This document shows positions 1 to 11,345 of a stretch of 64,000 nucleotides of DNA, one piece after another. The DNA is from Azolla caroliniana. Lineage: Eukaryota; Polypodiophyta. Position 1 is the first letter of the stretch. Every line of letters starts with the position of its first letter. The notes below the pieces were generated by a model, which worked only from the letters and a program-made list of their open reading frames with translations, did no database searches and was not told the origin of the DNA. The DNA lies in contig JBHGNT010000014.1 of assembly GCA_043228905.1 (NCBI GenBank), forward strand, positions 5,828,001 to 5,892,000, in the 5' to 3' direction. The position numbers were made by a program, and so were the translations under genes.

Positions 1-284
1 GTAAGGAATAATTTTGGGAGTAAGTGTAGGATGCTCATTTATGAGCGGTCAAGTACTGTAAGTACTTGTGTCAGCCCAATACTCAGGGCTTGTATAAAAG
101 GTGATCACTGAGCACGATGTAGATATAGAGAACATACGGAGAATTATTTTTTGAATATAGTTTTCGGTTTCTACTCTGCTCTGCTCTCTCTTTCTCTGTG
201 ATCTCCGTTTTACCGAACTGTCGTACTTCCGAACCGTGTACTCTATATCTTTCGCATACGCTTCTGCACACGTATTCATTTACA
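1..284 (+). repeat. Copia-1 5' LTR, 3' part only
   Basis: This is the right-hand part of a Ty1/copia LTR, cut by the window edge. It ends in CA at 283-284 and is followed directly by a primer-binding-like sequence TGGTATTAGAG at 285-295, which differs by one base from the TGGTATCAGAG typical of plant copia elements primed by initiator Met tRNA. No coding sequence is seen. The short reading frames on the minus strand here are chance frames in the LTR. Confidence 0.65.
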
Positions 285-297
285 TGGTATTAGAGAG
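285..297 (+). promoter_or_regulatory. Primer-binding site of Copia-1 (initiator Met tRNA type)
   Basis: TGGTATTAGAGAG lies immediately 3' of the LTR end. It matches the plant copia PBS consensus except for a C-to-T change at position 7. It fixes the LTR/internal boundary and the plus orientation of the element. Confidence 0.7.
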
Positions 298-386
298 CGA
301 GGGTTAAGACTCCTGTGCAGCCGAAAGCAAAGCTTGCGATAAAGACAGAGTTAAGGTATTATTTTCGGAAAGGATAAGTCAGCAAT

Positions 387-1340
387 ATGGACAGAGGAAT
401 GGGAAACTCGCTACCGACTAAGAAGCTTGATAGGAGCAACTACACATCTTGGTCGTACAAGATGCACTAGTACCTGCCTGGTCATGGTTACTGGAGTTAT
501 GTCCAAGGAGCTAATGAAACAGCACCTGAATCGACACACAGAGATTTTTCGGCTTGGGAACAAGCGGCAAGCAGAGTTCTTTACTGCTTCGTGTCTTGTG
601 TGAGCGACCAGCTCTTGAGCTACATTCCGGATGCTAAGACACCAAAGGACGCGTGGGCGAATCTCAAGGGGATTTTCGCCGCTAGCACAACGGCCAGGAA
701 GCTATAGCTCAGGCAGGAGCTCAGCAATGGCCGATAGAAAGATCTGTCTGTGTCCAATTACACAGTCTGAATCAAGGAGATCTGCAAGTCTCTCGCCTCT
801 GTCAACATGAACATCGAGGAGGAAAAAAAGGTGCAGGTTTGTCTGGGAAAGTTAGCATCAAAGTTCGCAGCATTCCGAACGGCGGTCTAGATAAGGGAGA
901 ATACGTCTTCATTCTTCGAGCTTCAGTCGATGTTCCTCATGAAGGAAAATCATGTGGGTGCGTCGATGAGTACACACGCTGATGGCAAGATGTTGTACAC
1001 AAAGGAAGATTGGCCCCATGGTCGTGGCGGACGAGATGGATCAACGCGCAATGGAGGCGGCCGAAAAGAGAAGAACGTGTGGCATAATCGAAATGTCGGA
1101 AGCAATTCTGAAACCTCTGGAAGCAGGGGGAGTCATAGCGGCGCTGGAAACTGACAAGAGAAGGTCGTGACGGAATGCTGGTATTGTGGCAAGAAAGGCC
1201 ACATGGAGGGCGAGTGCTGGAAGAAGAGAGCCGATTCAGACAAAGCTAGATCGAGCGGAAGAGACGCAAGAAGGCATTAGAAATCACACTACGCCGAGGG
1301 CTCCGAATGAGCCGGAATTGGATCGGGCCCAACCTTCATA
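387..1340 (+). pseudogene. Copia-1 gag (nucleocapsid), broken
   Basis: The ATG at 387 opens a copia gag starting MDRGMGNSLPTKKLDRSNYT, the usual N-terminal gag pattern in which L-x-x-x-N-Y-x-x-W marks the UBN2/gag domain. The frame is cut by stops (for example TAG at 468-470 and further stops near 700-890) and then runs to a CCHC zinc knuckle at about 1176-1217 (C-W-Y-C-G-K-K-G-H-M-E-G-E-C) that would package RNA. No single open frame covers it, so it cannot make full Gag. It leads without an obvious boundary into the protease/integrase region, as expected for a copia polyprotein. Confidence 0.75.
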
Positions 1341-3578
1341 ATGAAGCACAAGGCCAATTCGATGGCCGTGAACACCTCCAAACCAAGCGAGGTGTGGTAT
1401 GTTGATTCCGGATCGGCAAATCATATGATGAGTCATGAGGAATGGTTCTCGTACTTGGAGAAGCCGGAAAAACAAGGAGTGGTCGAAACGGGAGATGGCA
1501 CTCCTCATACCATCAAACATGTCGATGAAGTTCCCCTTAGCCACATCAGGCAGAAAGGGAAACTCATGAACGTGCTACATGTCCCGATAATAACCAAGAA
1601 TCTATTGTCGGTCGGTCAGATTGTCCACCAAGGGATGCAAGTTCGATTCACGCACCTCGGGTGCTACATCGAAGAGGAAGGCCAAGTCATCGCGCAAGGG
1701 CACCGTGAAGGGACGATGTTCATCCTCGACACCAATCAAGCTGGAACCGTGTTGTTTGCGAAAGGACAGAAGGTTGAATCGGATATCGACATGTCGCACA
1801 AGTGGTTCAACCACGTTAACTTCCCACGGCTTCGTGAAATGCAGACAACATTGTTTTCGGTTTGCCAAAATTCTGTGGCCGGAATGGCCAAGTCTGCGAA
1901 GCCTGCCAACTCGGGAAGCAACACCAACTTCCATTCCCCAATGAACATAATCATAGTCGAAATCCATTGGGTGTGATCCATTTGGATGTGTGGGGACCAG
2001 CACAGAACGTGAGTTTCGGTGGTAGCCGTTACTTCGTAACCTTCATCGATGACTCCACTCGGCATACCTGGGCATGTACGATCGCGAAGAAGAGAGAAGT
2101 CTTCGCGTGTGTCCTGAAGCTGAAAAGTCTTACGGAAAGGGAAACAGGGTCCGATGGCGGGAAGGAGTACTTCTCTGCCCAGTTCACGAGTTATCTACAG
2201 AAGGAGGGAATTCGACGTGAATTCTCATGTAGATATACGCCGGAGTAGAACGGCGTCGCAGAGTGGAAGAATCGGACAATTGAAGAAGCAACCGGGGAAT
2301 GCTTGAAGAGAAGCATATGCCGAAGTTTTACTAGGTTGAGGCCGTTAGGACGGCTATTTATTTGCAAAATCGGACTTCTACTAATGGAGGAGTGTCGCCA
2401 CATGAGTTGTATTTCAGGAAGAAGCCAAACCTGGCACACTTGAGGATTTTCGGTAGCATTTCATATGTGCATGTGCCGAAAGAGAAGAGGAGGAAGTTGG
2501 ACGCCAAAGCCGAGAAGTGTATCTTGGTTGGCTATTCGGATGAGCTGAAGGGGTATAAGTGCTATAATACCCGAACAAAGGAAGTTTGCGTAAGCCGATA
2601 TATTGTGTTCGATGAGTCCGCTTTGTGCTACTTGCCTTCACCTCCAATACCTCATGACTCCTTTCCGAATTTTGAAGAAGAGTTCAGCAAGGACGAGCTG
2701 CCTCCACGTGATGAGGAAATCGGAGGCATGACAAAGAGTCTGATCTCATTTCAGCTAAGTAGCCCGAATGAGGGGTTGGGCTGAGATGGCCAACCAAATG
2801 AAGAGTCGACAAGTAATAGAGACTCGGCAGTGCCGAGTCAGAACGGATCGAATCTAACTTCGGGCCAATCGAAAAGGAATCTCCACGGAAAAAGTCGAAA
2901 TCAGCCGAAAAGGCCGTGAAATCGGGTAATCAAGAATTACGCCGATCTACCTACTTGAAGAACCCTGTAAAAAGATACGGGTACAACGAATACATGTTGC
3001 ACCATTATGCGTACATGACACAAGTAGCGGAAGTGCGTGAGCCGGACAACTACATAGAGGCGGCAGAAGACGCAAACTGGTGTGCCGCAATGGAGGAAGA
3101 GATGTGCGCATTATCGGACAACGAGACTTAGAACCTGGTTGACGCACCTAAAGGTGTTAAGCCGATCAGACGCAGATGGGTGTTTAAGGTGAAATACAAC
3201 ACCAACGGTTTAGTGAACCGATATAAGGCCCGTTTGGTTGTGAAAGGCTATGTGCAAAAGCACGGCGTAGATTATGACAAGATGTTCACGCCAGTGACGA
3301 AGATGACCACTATGCGTGTTTTGCTAGCCGTAGCAGCGGCGAAGGGGTGGCACTTACATCAGATGGATGTAAACATTGCATTCTTGCAAGGTGATCTTGA
3401 GGAACAGGTGTACATGGTACAGCCCCCCGGATTTCTATCCAAACAGAACACTTCGGCAGTTTGCCGATTGAAGAAGTCTTTATACAGACTAAAGCAAGCC
3501 CCGCAAGCTTGGAATGCGAAGATTACGCAGCGGTTGCGTAGGATAGGGCTCACGACGTCCAAGTCAGACTCTTCATTA
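1341..3578 (+). pseudogene. Copia-1 pol, part 1: protease, integrase, start of RT
   Basis: The aspartic protease signature V-D-S-G-S lies near 1402-1416. The integrase zinc region (H-K-W-F-N-H followed by C-E-A-C) lies at about 1797-1900, and the integrase core (L-D-V-W-G-P, then F-I-D-D-S-T, then E-T-G) at about 1980-2250. The RT N-terminal palm (W-V-F-K-V-K-Y, then V-N-I-A-F-L-Q-G-D-L) is at 3177-3410. The frame changes at least three times and carries stops at 2246, about 2332, 2782 and 3129. The reading stops inside RT at the Gypsy-1 insertion and continues at 9127. This fragment has no function by itself. Confidence 0.8.
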
Positions 3579-3583
3579 TTTGT
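3579..3583. repeat. Target-site duplication TTTGT of Gypsy-1 (left copy)
   Basis: TTTGT directly precedes the left LTR (TGTCAGG at 3584) and is repeated at 9122-9126 right after the right LTR. Removing the element plus one copy rejoins the copia RT reading. Confidence 0.9.
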
Positions 3584-4006
3584 TGTCAGGAACAATACTA
3601 AGACAGAGAAGGATTTAGTACTAAAAGAAGTATTAGTACTAAGAGAGGTGAAGAACTCTCGAGAGAAGGAAAGAGTGAGTGAGGGAGAGAGAGAGAGATC
3701 GAGAGAGAGAGATGATAAGAAAAGATATATATTATGTGAAGAGAATGTACAGTAGCTTAGGAGGCTTAAGACTGGCGTTGAACCGATTTGGTTCGAAATA
3801 ATGTCTCGTGCCTCCTTTTATAGTGTCCCAAGGAATACTCTTGAAGTTTCTAGAATGTTCTAGAGAAATCTGGAATATACATCAATTTTCTAAAATAAAA
3901 CATAAATGAAAATAATATTCTACGTATTACAATGTATAGTCTGATGGTCAAGAGTTCGACCCATGTAGCATAAGGTCATGGGTTCGAGTCTTGCCATATC
4001 ATGACA
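3584..4006 (-). repeat. Gypsy-1 3' LTR
   Basis: This is a 423-bp LTR, TG...CA when read on either strand. It contains GA/CT-rich blocks, a TATA box read on the minus strand, and a tRNA-like B-box (GGTTCGAGTCT) near its outer U3 tip at about 3981-3991. It is nearly identical to 8699-9121. Confidence 0.92.
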
Positions 4007-7000
4007 CTATCCCCCCTTTAAAACGACGAGTGTAACGAGTCGTTTTGGATTGAGGACCCGATTTGTCTGGATATTGATGATGGAAGTCTTCAAGAAGTGC
4101 ACGAGCATTGGTGACATTCTCTATCGGCTCCCAAGTACGCTCACTAGGACTATATCCTAGCCAATCGACTAGATAGTATAGCTTGTTGCGAACAATCTTG
4201 GAATCAAGGATGGCGGCAACTTCGTACTCAGGTCCATCTTCAAGCTCGATCGGGGGTGGAGGCTGTGTAATACGTCCTGGGATGGTGCTCTCTTGATAGG
4301 GTTCAAGGAGAGAACTATGAAACACCGGATGTATCCGAAGTTGTGGAGGTAGATCGAGACAAAAAGCGACATCATTAATCTTTCCTGTGATACGGAAAGG
4401 ACCTAAGAGCCGATAATCCAACTTCTCACATGGGCGAGTAGTCTTGATGTGTCGTCGGAGTAGCCATACCCGATCTCCAATGTTAAAACTCGATGGGAGT
4501 CGATGACGATCTGCATAAACCTTGTGTGTTTGCTGAGCTTGTTGGAGATGAGTAGCTAAATCCGCTTGTATCTTACGTAACCGCTCCAAACGATCCTCCG
4601 CGCAAGGATTTGTGGACACCTCTGGGATTTCAAGTACACACCACCGGGGGTGACATCCGGTATAAGCATAAAATGGCGTAACTTTAGTCGATGCGTGGAT
4701 AGAGTTATTATAGGCGAATTCGGCGAAGTGGAGAATATCTGCCCAGTCATCCTGATGATAGCTGAGGAAGCACCGCAGGTACTGCTCCAACGTTTGATTT
4801 GTTCGTTTGGCTGACGATACTGTCGGGAAGTCCATGATGCCGACATACTTCACGCATGACAATTTCGGCGGTGTCTTCACTGGAGATTTCCTTAGTACAT
4901 GGCAAAAAATGAGCCATCTTCGTATATCGATCTACCACTGTTAGAATTGCATTGAATCCCTTAGAGACTGGAAGATCTGTGATGAAGTCTAGAGCAATGG
5001 ATTGCCACGGCTTGCTTGGAATTGGCAATGGTTCTAATAAACCATATGGATGATGCCTTGGCATTTTCGCTCTGCAGCATGTGTCACAAGTCCGAACAAA
5101 GTCTTCGACAAATTGTCGCATACGGGGCCACCAGAATGATCGTTGTACTAAATCTAATGTTTTAGTACTACCAAAATGCCCAGCTGTATATGTGTCATGA
5201 CAATTTTGTACTACTTCAAGGCGGGAAGAAACATTAGGAACATACAAAAGTTCTTTAAAGAAGAGTAATCCATCATGGTATTTGAATTCCCGATAGTCCG
5301 TACCTGGTGGTTGCGACTGTGAACACGACGCTCGAGAGGGATCAATTTGTGCTAGTATAGCTTGAGCGAAAGCATCTGTCTTCAGGTCCGCACGTATGAT
5401 ATCGATAACGTGGGAATCCATGGACATGCCAAAGACCTGTGTTGCTTGCAGTCGTGCCGGTCCCAAGATTACTTGCTTTTGGTTATCAAAAGCTGGCTCG
5501 CCGGGACGCGGTGCTAGGTACGAACGCCGTGATAATGCATCTGCTTTCCCTTGATGTTTCCCAGGTCGATATGTAATCTTGAAGTCGAAACGCGTGAGAA
5601 AATGGGCCCACCGATCTTGACGTCGATTTAACACACGAGCGTCTTGAAAATAGGCGAGGTTTTTGTGGTCACTGAATACAGTGACTTGATGAGAAGATCC
5701 CTCTAGAAAATGCCTCCATTGCATAAAAGAGTCCACTATAGCCAATAACTCTTTATCATGAATTTCGTAGTTGATTTCGGCGGCGTCAAACTTGCGTGAG
5801 TGAAAAGCCACAGGATGTAGCTTTTCATCATTACCTCGTTGTGATAGAATGCTTCCCAATGCAAAATCCGATGCGTCCGCTTCGATGATGAATGGTTTTT
5901 CTGGATCAACGTGAGCTAGAATCGGAGCCGATGTAAATGCCTGTTTAAGATTCTCAAAAGCCATGTCTGCTTCTTCAGACCAAACGAATGATTGTCCCTT
6001 CCTAGTAAGTTGTGTAAGAGGCAAAACGAGCTTTGAGTAATCCTTTATAAACTTCCGGTAAAAATTGGCAAAGCCTAGAAAGCATTGCACATCCCGCACC
6101 GAACGCGGAGTCTGCCATTCTACCACCGTTTTGACCTTAGCTGAGTCCATGGAGATGCCTTCTGAGGAAATGACATAGCCGAGAAATTCCACTTGGTTGC
6201 ACCCGAAACTACATTTTTCCAGTTTTGCATAGAGACCATGTTCTCGAAGTCGTTTTAGTACTAACAGTACATGAGAATCATGCTCTTCTTGGGTCTTCGA
6301 GTAAACCAGTAGATCATCCAAATAGATGATTAGACACACATCCAAGAGATCTCAGAAAATATCATTTGCCATGTGCTGGAAGACTGCTGGCGCATTAGTG
6401 AGGCCGAACGGCATAACCGTATACTCGAAGTGCCCATATCTGGTGCGGAACGCGGTCTTCCATTCATCTCCTGGTCGGATCCGTACGAGGTTATAGGCTC
6501 CCCGTAAGTCGATCTTCGTGAAGAACCTGGCACCATTGATCCGTTCTAAAAGACTTGAGATAAGGGGGAGTGCATACCTATTTCGGATTGTAACCTTATT
6601 CAAGCCACGGTAATCTACAACGAGCCGAAGTGAGTCATCCTTTTTCTTGACGAAGAAAATGGGTGCGCCGGCTGGAGATTTCGAATGTCGTATGAAACCA
6701 TTCTCCAAATTCTCCTCTATATAGGCTCGAAGGACTTCCAGTTCGGTTGGTGATAAATTGTAGATCGGTCCCCAAGCTGGCTCTTTCCCCGGTTGTAAAT
6801 CGATGGGGCAATCATATGGTCGATGGTGAGGAAGCGTACTGGCTTGTACTTTATCAAACACATCGGCATACTGATGATACTTCTCTGGAAGTTGAACGAT
6901 GAAATCCTCTTTAGGGGTGTTGGAGGGGTTTACTGATATTGCAAAGAGAAACATTTCTTCCTTGCATCCTTCCTCACGCAACTGATGTAGTGAAATCGTT

Positions 7001-7449
7001 GCAATCTCATGAGTAGAACCTCGGGCTTTTCGATGCCGGATTTCTCTTGTCCGCCAATCTATGTCTGGGTTATGTAATTCGAACCATGGTAATCCTAAGA
7101 CAATGGGGTGTTCTGGGATGCTAATTATATTAAATGATATGACACATGCTAGATTATCTAGGACAACATTAACGGGTTCTGACTCTTCTATGATATTTCC
7201 TGAGGCAATGGGACGACCATCGACGACTACTACAAAGGTAGGACACGGGAGTTTTCTGAGAGATATCTGATGAGCTTGGGCAAATTTCCTATCCATGAAG
7301 CAAGAATTAGCTCCGGAATCTAGAAGTGCTAAGACATGTACTAGAGGAGTACTTTTAGTACTAACTGTTACTTGGGCTACGAACACATTGCTAACTTGCT
7401 TAGAGGGAATAGAACCACTAATGGGCTGCATAGATCTAGGGCTGTCCAA
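3999..7449 (-). pseudogene. Gypsy-1 pol: protease, RT, RNase H, integrase, chromodomain
   Basis: Reading leftwards from 7449 there is an aspartic protease (L-L-D-S-G-A-N-S at about 7320), RT with Y-L-D-D at about 6320, RNase H (A-D-A-S-D-F-A-L and S-D-H-K-N-L), and an integrase zinc finger (H-D-T-Y-T-A-G-H, then C-D-T-C-C). The first part of the integrase core follows (L-D-F-I-T-D-L), and a chromodomain at about 4215-4075 (Y-Y-L-V-D-W-L-G-Y-S, then E-R-T-W-E-P). A TGA at 6352-6354 interrupts RT in frame, probably from CGA. Near 4813 about 120 bp is missing relative to Gypsy-2, removing the second catalytic Asp and the Glu of integrase and shifting the frame. The chromodomain places it among chromoviruses. 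It cannot integrate on its own. Confidence 0.88.
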
Positions 7450-7499
7450 CCAAACGGCTCCTATTTTGGCTGGACTTAGTCGTTTAACTCTTCTTCTAA

Positions 7500-8618
7500 C
7501 TGACTAAGGACATCAAATTTGTTCGCTAGATTTGGGCTATTAGTACTATTAGGGCTATCAGATATCCCTACTGAAATAGACTCGGGTTTAGTACAATCAG
7601 AACTAGCAACTATTTGGTTTACCTGCCTTCTTGGCCTATGGGGACAGTTTACCGCGATATGCCCTGGTCCACCGCAATAAAGACATAATCGGTTTGCTCA
7701 GCGTCGTTGCTTTTCTTCTTCCGATAGCGGTCCACGACGACGTGTGGTGTCAATTTCCATTGGAGTTGGAGTACTTGCTGGAGGCGCAGTATATGACTCC
7801 CTCGGAAAAGGTTTCGCTACCACTGAGGCATAGGTAGGCTCTGATCTTGCCCTCGGAATCTGGAATTGTCGTTCCGAACATCGTTCGAAGAGGCGGTTGT
7901 CGCATCTCACCGCGCGACTAATTGCTTCTGTTAATGACTTTGGCTCTTCGGGGAAGGTCAAGAGTAAATCCTTGACATCGTTGCGTAAGCCATAACGGAA
8001 TTGCTCCATCAATGCGTGATCATCCCAAGGGATATCGGCAGCGAGTAGGCGGAAATCTGCAGCGTATGCGGAAGCTGGACGATCACCTTGGCGTAATCGC
8101 CAGATTTTGTTGATTGCAGTCCTTATGCTGTCAGTATCTCCAAAACAGGCCTTAAACTCACTTATAAATTCTTCAAAACTGTTTAATAATGGAGAATCCT
8201 TTTCCAACAATGGAGCAAACCATGCTAACGCTGAGCCACTAAGGAGAGTGCCTACTAGTCCCACTCGTGATGCATCGGTGGGATATCGAGAAGGATGCAT
8301 TTGTATCACTAAACGTACCTGATTTAAAAACCCTCTAAACTGTGATCGGGTCCCATCAAATTTTGCAGGAAGACCGATCTTGGGTTCTTTGTGAATCCCT
8401 TGAGTGCTTGATCCTTGTTGTTGTAATGATATGATAGTCGCTTCGAGTTGTTGTACACGTAGTGTCAGCTCCCCGTGTTGTTGTTGTTTTTCCAACGCTA
8501 TTTGTTGAAGATCCCCCAACAAGCGATGATTTTCTTGTTCTAGTGCTACAAATTTCTCTTTTAAGCACTGGAGCTCCGAGAAGACAGATTGGTATTCCTG
8601 AGCGCTAACAGTTTCCAT
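7500..8618 (-). pseudogene. Gypsy-1 gag
   Basis: Gag starts at the ATG at 8618-8616 (M-E-T-V-S-A-Q-E-Y-Q), not at the upstream alternative codons, because Gypsy-2 and Gypsy-5 share the same start. It has an N-terminal coiled coil (leucine- and glutamine-rich, about residues 5-70), then a retrotransposon gag domain with F-D-G-T-R-S-Q-F-R-G-F-L. A TGA at 7698-7700 (CGA in Gypsy-2) cuts it just before the CCHC zinc knuckle (C-L-Y-C-G-G-P-G-H-I-A-V-N-C, at about 7690-7645). The frame continues past the knuckle to about 7500, where a stop separates gag from pol. Confidence 0.85.
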
Positions 8619-8684
8619 TTTACTAGGGAGGATAAGAGGATTAATAAGAAGATAAAAGGAACAGGAGGAAAGGAAGATCGGCGC

Positions 8685-8696
8685 AAATCGGTTCAA
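8685..8696 (-). promoter_or_regulatory. Gypsy-1 self-complementary primer site
   Basis: On the minus strand TTGAACCGATTT follows the 5' LTR by two bases. It is the exact complement of AAATCGGTTCAA in the same LTR (minus strand, 8904-8893), which starts 33 bases downstream of the first T of the TATAAAA box at 8937. No TGG-type tRNA primer site is present. Confidence 0.7.
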
Positions 8697-8698
8697 AC

Positions 8699-9121
8699 TA
8701 TTAGGAACAGTACTAAGACAGAGAAGGATTTAGTACTAAAAGAAGTATTAGTACTAAGAGAGGTGAAGAACTCTCGAGAGAAGGAAAGAGTGAGTGAGGG
8801 AGAGAGAGAGAGATCGAGAGAGAGAGATGATAAGAAAAGATATATATTATGTGAAGAGAATGTACAGTAGCTTAGGAGGCTTAAGACTGGCGTTGAACCG
8901 ATTTGGTTCGAAATAATGTCTCGTGCCTCCTTTTATAGTGTCCCAAGGAATACTCTTGAAGTTTCTAGAATGTTCTAGAGAAATCTGGAATATACATCAA
9001 TTTTCTAAAATAAAACATAAATGAAAATAATATTCTACGTATTACAATGTATAGTCTGATGGTCAAGAGTTCGACCCATGTAGCATAAGGTCATGGGTTC
9101 GAGTCTTGTCATATCATGACA
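8699..9121 (-). repeat. Gypsy-1 5' LTR
   Basis: This is a 423-bp LTR nearly identical to 3584-4006. Read on the minus strand it runs from TGTCATGATATGAC at 9121 to the internal boundary at 8699. It has a TATAAAA box at 8937-8931 and the putative RNA start near 8904. The outer tip carries a tRNA-like segment. Confidence 0.9.
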
Positions 9122-9126
9122 TTTGT
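9122..9126. repeat. Target-site duplication TTTGT of Gypsy-1 (right copy)
   Basis: This repeat follows the CA end of the right LTR (9121) and is identical to 3579-3583. Confidence 0.9.
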
Positions 9127-9920
9127 TCGGCAAGGTAAACATGGACCGATTAGCCTTCTACTATATGTTGATGACTTAGTCTTCGCCGGTGCCAACCTAG
9201 ATGAAATCGGCCGCATCAAGTCTCAGTTTGCGGCATCATTCGACATGAAGGATCTTCAAGACCTTCATTACTTCCTCGGGATCGAAGTGATCCATTCCCT
9301 CAAAGGCATATTGATCAGCCAACGTCATTACACGTTGAACATGCTCTTCAAGTTCGGGATGGCAGATTGTAAGCCCATCTCGACCCCTCTAGACAGAAAC
9401 GTAAAGCTTCACCGAGATTCGGGTAAGGCGTGCAACCCGACACAGTTACAACATATCGTCGATAACCTAATTTACTTGACGATTACTCGGCCGGATCTCA
9501 GCTATCCGGTCGGCTTGATCAATTAGTTTATGTCGTAGCCTACAACCGAACACTTTCAATGCACGCAAAGGACATTGCAATATGTCAGTGGCAGGAAAGA
9601 CATGGCGTTGTTGTATCGTTCAGGCGTAGCCGAATAGTATCCACCTTGCGAAAAATCCTGTATTCCACGCCTGGACCAAGCACATTTAGGTGCACTACCA
9701 TTTTGTCTGCAAGCATGTCCTTTCTGGTGAAGTCGAACTAGCGTATGTCCCCATGGGTCGGCAAGTTGCCGACATCTTCACCAAGCCCCTTGGTCTCGAC
9801 AAGTTGCGGCATTTCTCGGGTGAGGCGAACTTGAGGGGGAGACAGGAAGAAGAGCGTGAAAGGAACGGTAGTGACCGCAATGCTGAATCGGATGAAGAAT
9901 TTGATTTCGGGTCGGATGAG
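9127..9920 (+). pseudogene. Copia-1 pol, part 2: end of RT and RNase H
   Basis: The reading resumes with V-R-Q-G-K-H-G-P and reaches the RT active site Y-V-D-D-L-V-F at about 9164-9184, then F-D-M-K-D-L and Y-F-L-G-I. A stop at 9524 and frame changes follow. A remnant of the RNase H C-terminus is recognisable at 9740-9820 (A-D-I-F-T-K-P-L-G). A polypurine tract (TTGAGGGGGAGA) is at about 9831-9842. The 3' LTR expected after it is absent, and the sequence is cut at 9921 by an antisense LTR fragment. Confidence 0.8.
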
Positions 9921-10102
9921 TGATTGCCCTAAGTCGTATTTATACTTATATGACTTTAGAACTATTCACAAATGTGGCCATGACATGCACACTAGAATCA
10001 TATTTACAAATATGTTCTTGGATCCGGTTCCCACCGGATCCTATCCGGATCTGTCTGATCCGTCTCATTCGGATCCTATCTAGAGGGACCGAATTCCCAA
10101 CA
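9921..10102 (-). repeat. Copia LTR fragment (U3 end), minus strand
   Basis: The sequence matches the outer part of the solo LTR at 19806-20016: TGATTGCCCTAAG at the left, ATCCGGT-rich spacers, and a right end CCGAATTCCCAACA that is the complement of the LTR start. About 330 bp of the LTR's other end is missing. It joins directly to a copia gag at 10103, so an internal deletion probably fused gag to the 3' LTR. Confidence 0.75.
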
Positions 10103-10810
10103 ATAGAAACATGTGGGTCTTCCTCTGGACTTTGACCTTGCATAAGACTTGTCTCTTTTTTCAAGAGTCCTATGTTTACATGTTCCTCTACCTAGGTTTT
10201 GTGCCACATTCACTTCTGATTCAGAGAAGGAACTCTTATCCTTTCTTCTTGTTTCTTCATTTAGAATGCTTGTCTTTACTACTTGTAAGGACACGTTGTC
10301 TTCTTCACATGAGGTACTAAGTGACACTATTAGATAGTCCCAATTGTCTGGTAAAGTACATCGTAGTATTGTGGCATGCATAGCATCATCTAATGGGAAC
10401 TTTGTTGATGCTAACTGGTTTACTAGACCCATGAAAGTTCTAATGTGCACCACGATGCTCTCACCATCTGTGTACTTTAGCCTCACAATTTTCCTCATTA
10501 GGGAAGTCTTGTTTAGGGCATTTTTCCTTTCATACAGGACAGAGAGTTTATGCCACAACTCATAGGCATTTGTATCACTTGCTACATGTTGTAGGATGTT
10601 TAAGTCGACACATTGCCTTATAATTGCCATAGCTTTTCTATTTAGGATTTTCCACTCAGATTCTATTACCCCTATGGGTATATCATTTTTTTCTATGGGT
10701 TCATACAAATCTTTGACTATTAGAAGATCTTCTATTTTGATCTTCCAGTCTGAGTAGTTGTGTGAGTTCAGGACAATCATTCCCGGAAAACCACTCACAC
10801 TCCCTTCCAT
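10103..10810 (-). pseudogene. Copia-2 gag, truncated at the zinc knuckle
   Basis: This open gag frame on the minus strand begins at the ATG at 10810 (M-E-G-S-V-S-G-F). It contains the standard copia gag pattern L-N-S-H-N-Y-S-D-W-K and a UBN2-type helical domain (A-Y-E-L-W-H-K-L, then L-x-x-L-P-D-N-W). The basic linker R-S-K-S-R-G-R-P-T precedes a zinc knuckle whose first half C-F-Y-C is intact; it then runs straight into LTR sequence (W-E-F-G-P-S-R, stop). Protease, integrase and RT are all lost. The gag frame itself has no stops over about 235 codons, unlike most neighbours. Confidence 0.8.
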
Positions 10811-10812
10811 CT

Positions 10813-11345
10813 AGAACCTCGCTCTAATACCAGTTTGAAGTGATATACACTTAGATGTAAATGACAACTATGTTGAGACATAAAACAAAAAACAAGCAAC
10901 ACACGATTTACATGGAAAATCCCGAATTAGGGAAAAAACCACGAGTGCCTTTAGGTCACCAAAACTTCACTATAATTAGAGAGAATACAATTAGGTAGCA
11001 AGAACTCCCCTTTGCTCAGCACAATAATCACCGAGGGCTTTGATGACATCACAACCTTGATGAAACACAACACTTACAAACAAAAACAAGGAAGGGGTAT
11101 GGAATGAGTAAACCTGCGTAGGTGATTGGATTTCAACAGTCCACAACCACAAACACCTTTTGTTTGTCCCTCTCTTTTCTTCCTATTCACAGCTCTCTGT
11201 GTGTTCTCTGCTTCGCGTTCTCTGTTCCCTCTTCTTCTCTCTCTCTCTCACTCTTTGTTCTTCTCTCGCGCTTCACTCTCACTTAGCGCTTCTCTGATTT
11301 GCAACTCTCACAAACTCAATATCTAACCTAACACACACACACACA
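10813..11345 (-). repeat. Copia-2 primer site and partial 5' LTR, minus strand
   Basis: On the minus strand TGGTATTAGAGCG (complement of about 10822-10834) is a Met-tRNA-type primer site. The LTR end (TGAAGTG on the plus strand) starts at 10835. The LTR continues right through poly-purine/pyrimidine and (AC)n tracts to about 11345, where it ends in (TA)n. The U3 start is not found, so it is truncated. The CT-rich stretch at 11160-11290 produces spurious frames. Confidence 0.65.

Larger units (their letters stand above)
3584..9121 (-). mobile_element. Gypsy-1, chromodomain Ty3/gypsy element, minus strand, young but defective
   Basis: This 5538-bp element has two 423-bp LTRs (3584-4006 and 8699-9121), a 5-bp TSD, a polypurine tract (G-rich run read on the minus strand at about 4007-4017), and gag then PR-RT-RNaseH-IN-chromodomain on the minus strand. 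By eye the LTRs differ at only about four positions, all near their ends, which suggests recent insertion. The internal region nevertheless carries stops and an integrase-core deletion, so this copy was probably mobilised by enzymes from relatives. The primer site is self-complementary to the LTR (see findings) rather than tRNA-like. Confidence 0.92.
1..9920 (+). mobile_element. Copia-1, decayed Ty1/copia retrotransposon interrupted by Gypsy-1
   Basis: The domain order on the plus strand is LTR, PBS, gag, zinc knuckle, protease, integrase, reverse transcriptase, RNase H and polypurine tract, which is the copia order (integrase before RT). The RT is split at 3578/9127 by Gypsy-1 and resumes in frame across the TTTGT target duplication. 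The 3' LTR is missing: after the polypurine tract at about 9831-9842 only 78 bases remain before an antisense copia LTR fragment begins at 9921. Many stop codons in gag and pol make this an inactive copy. Confidence 0.85.
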
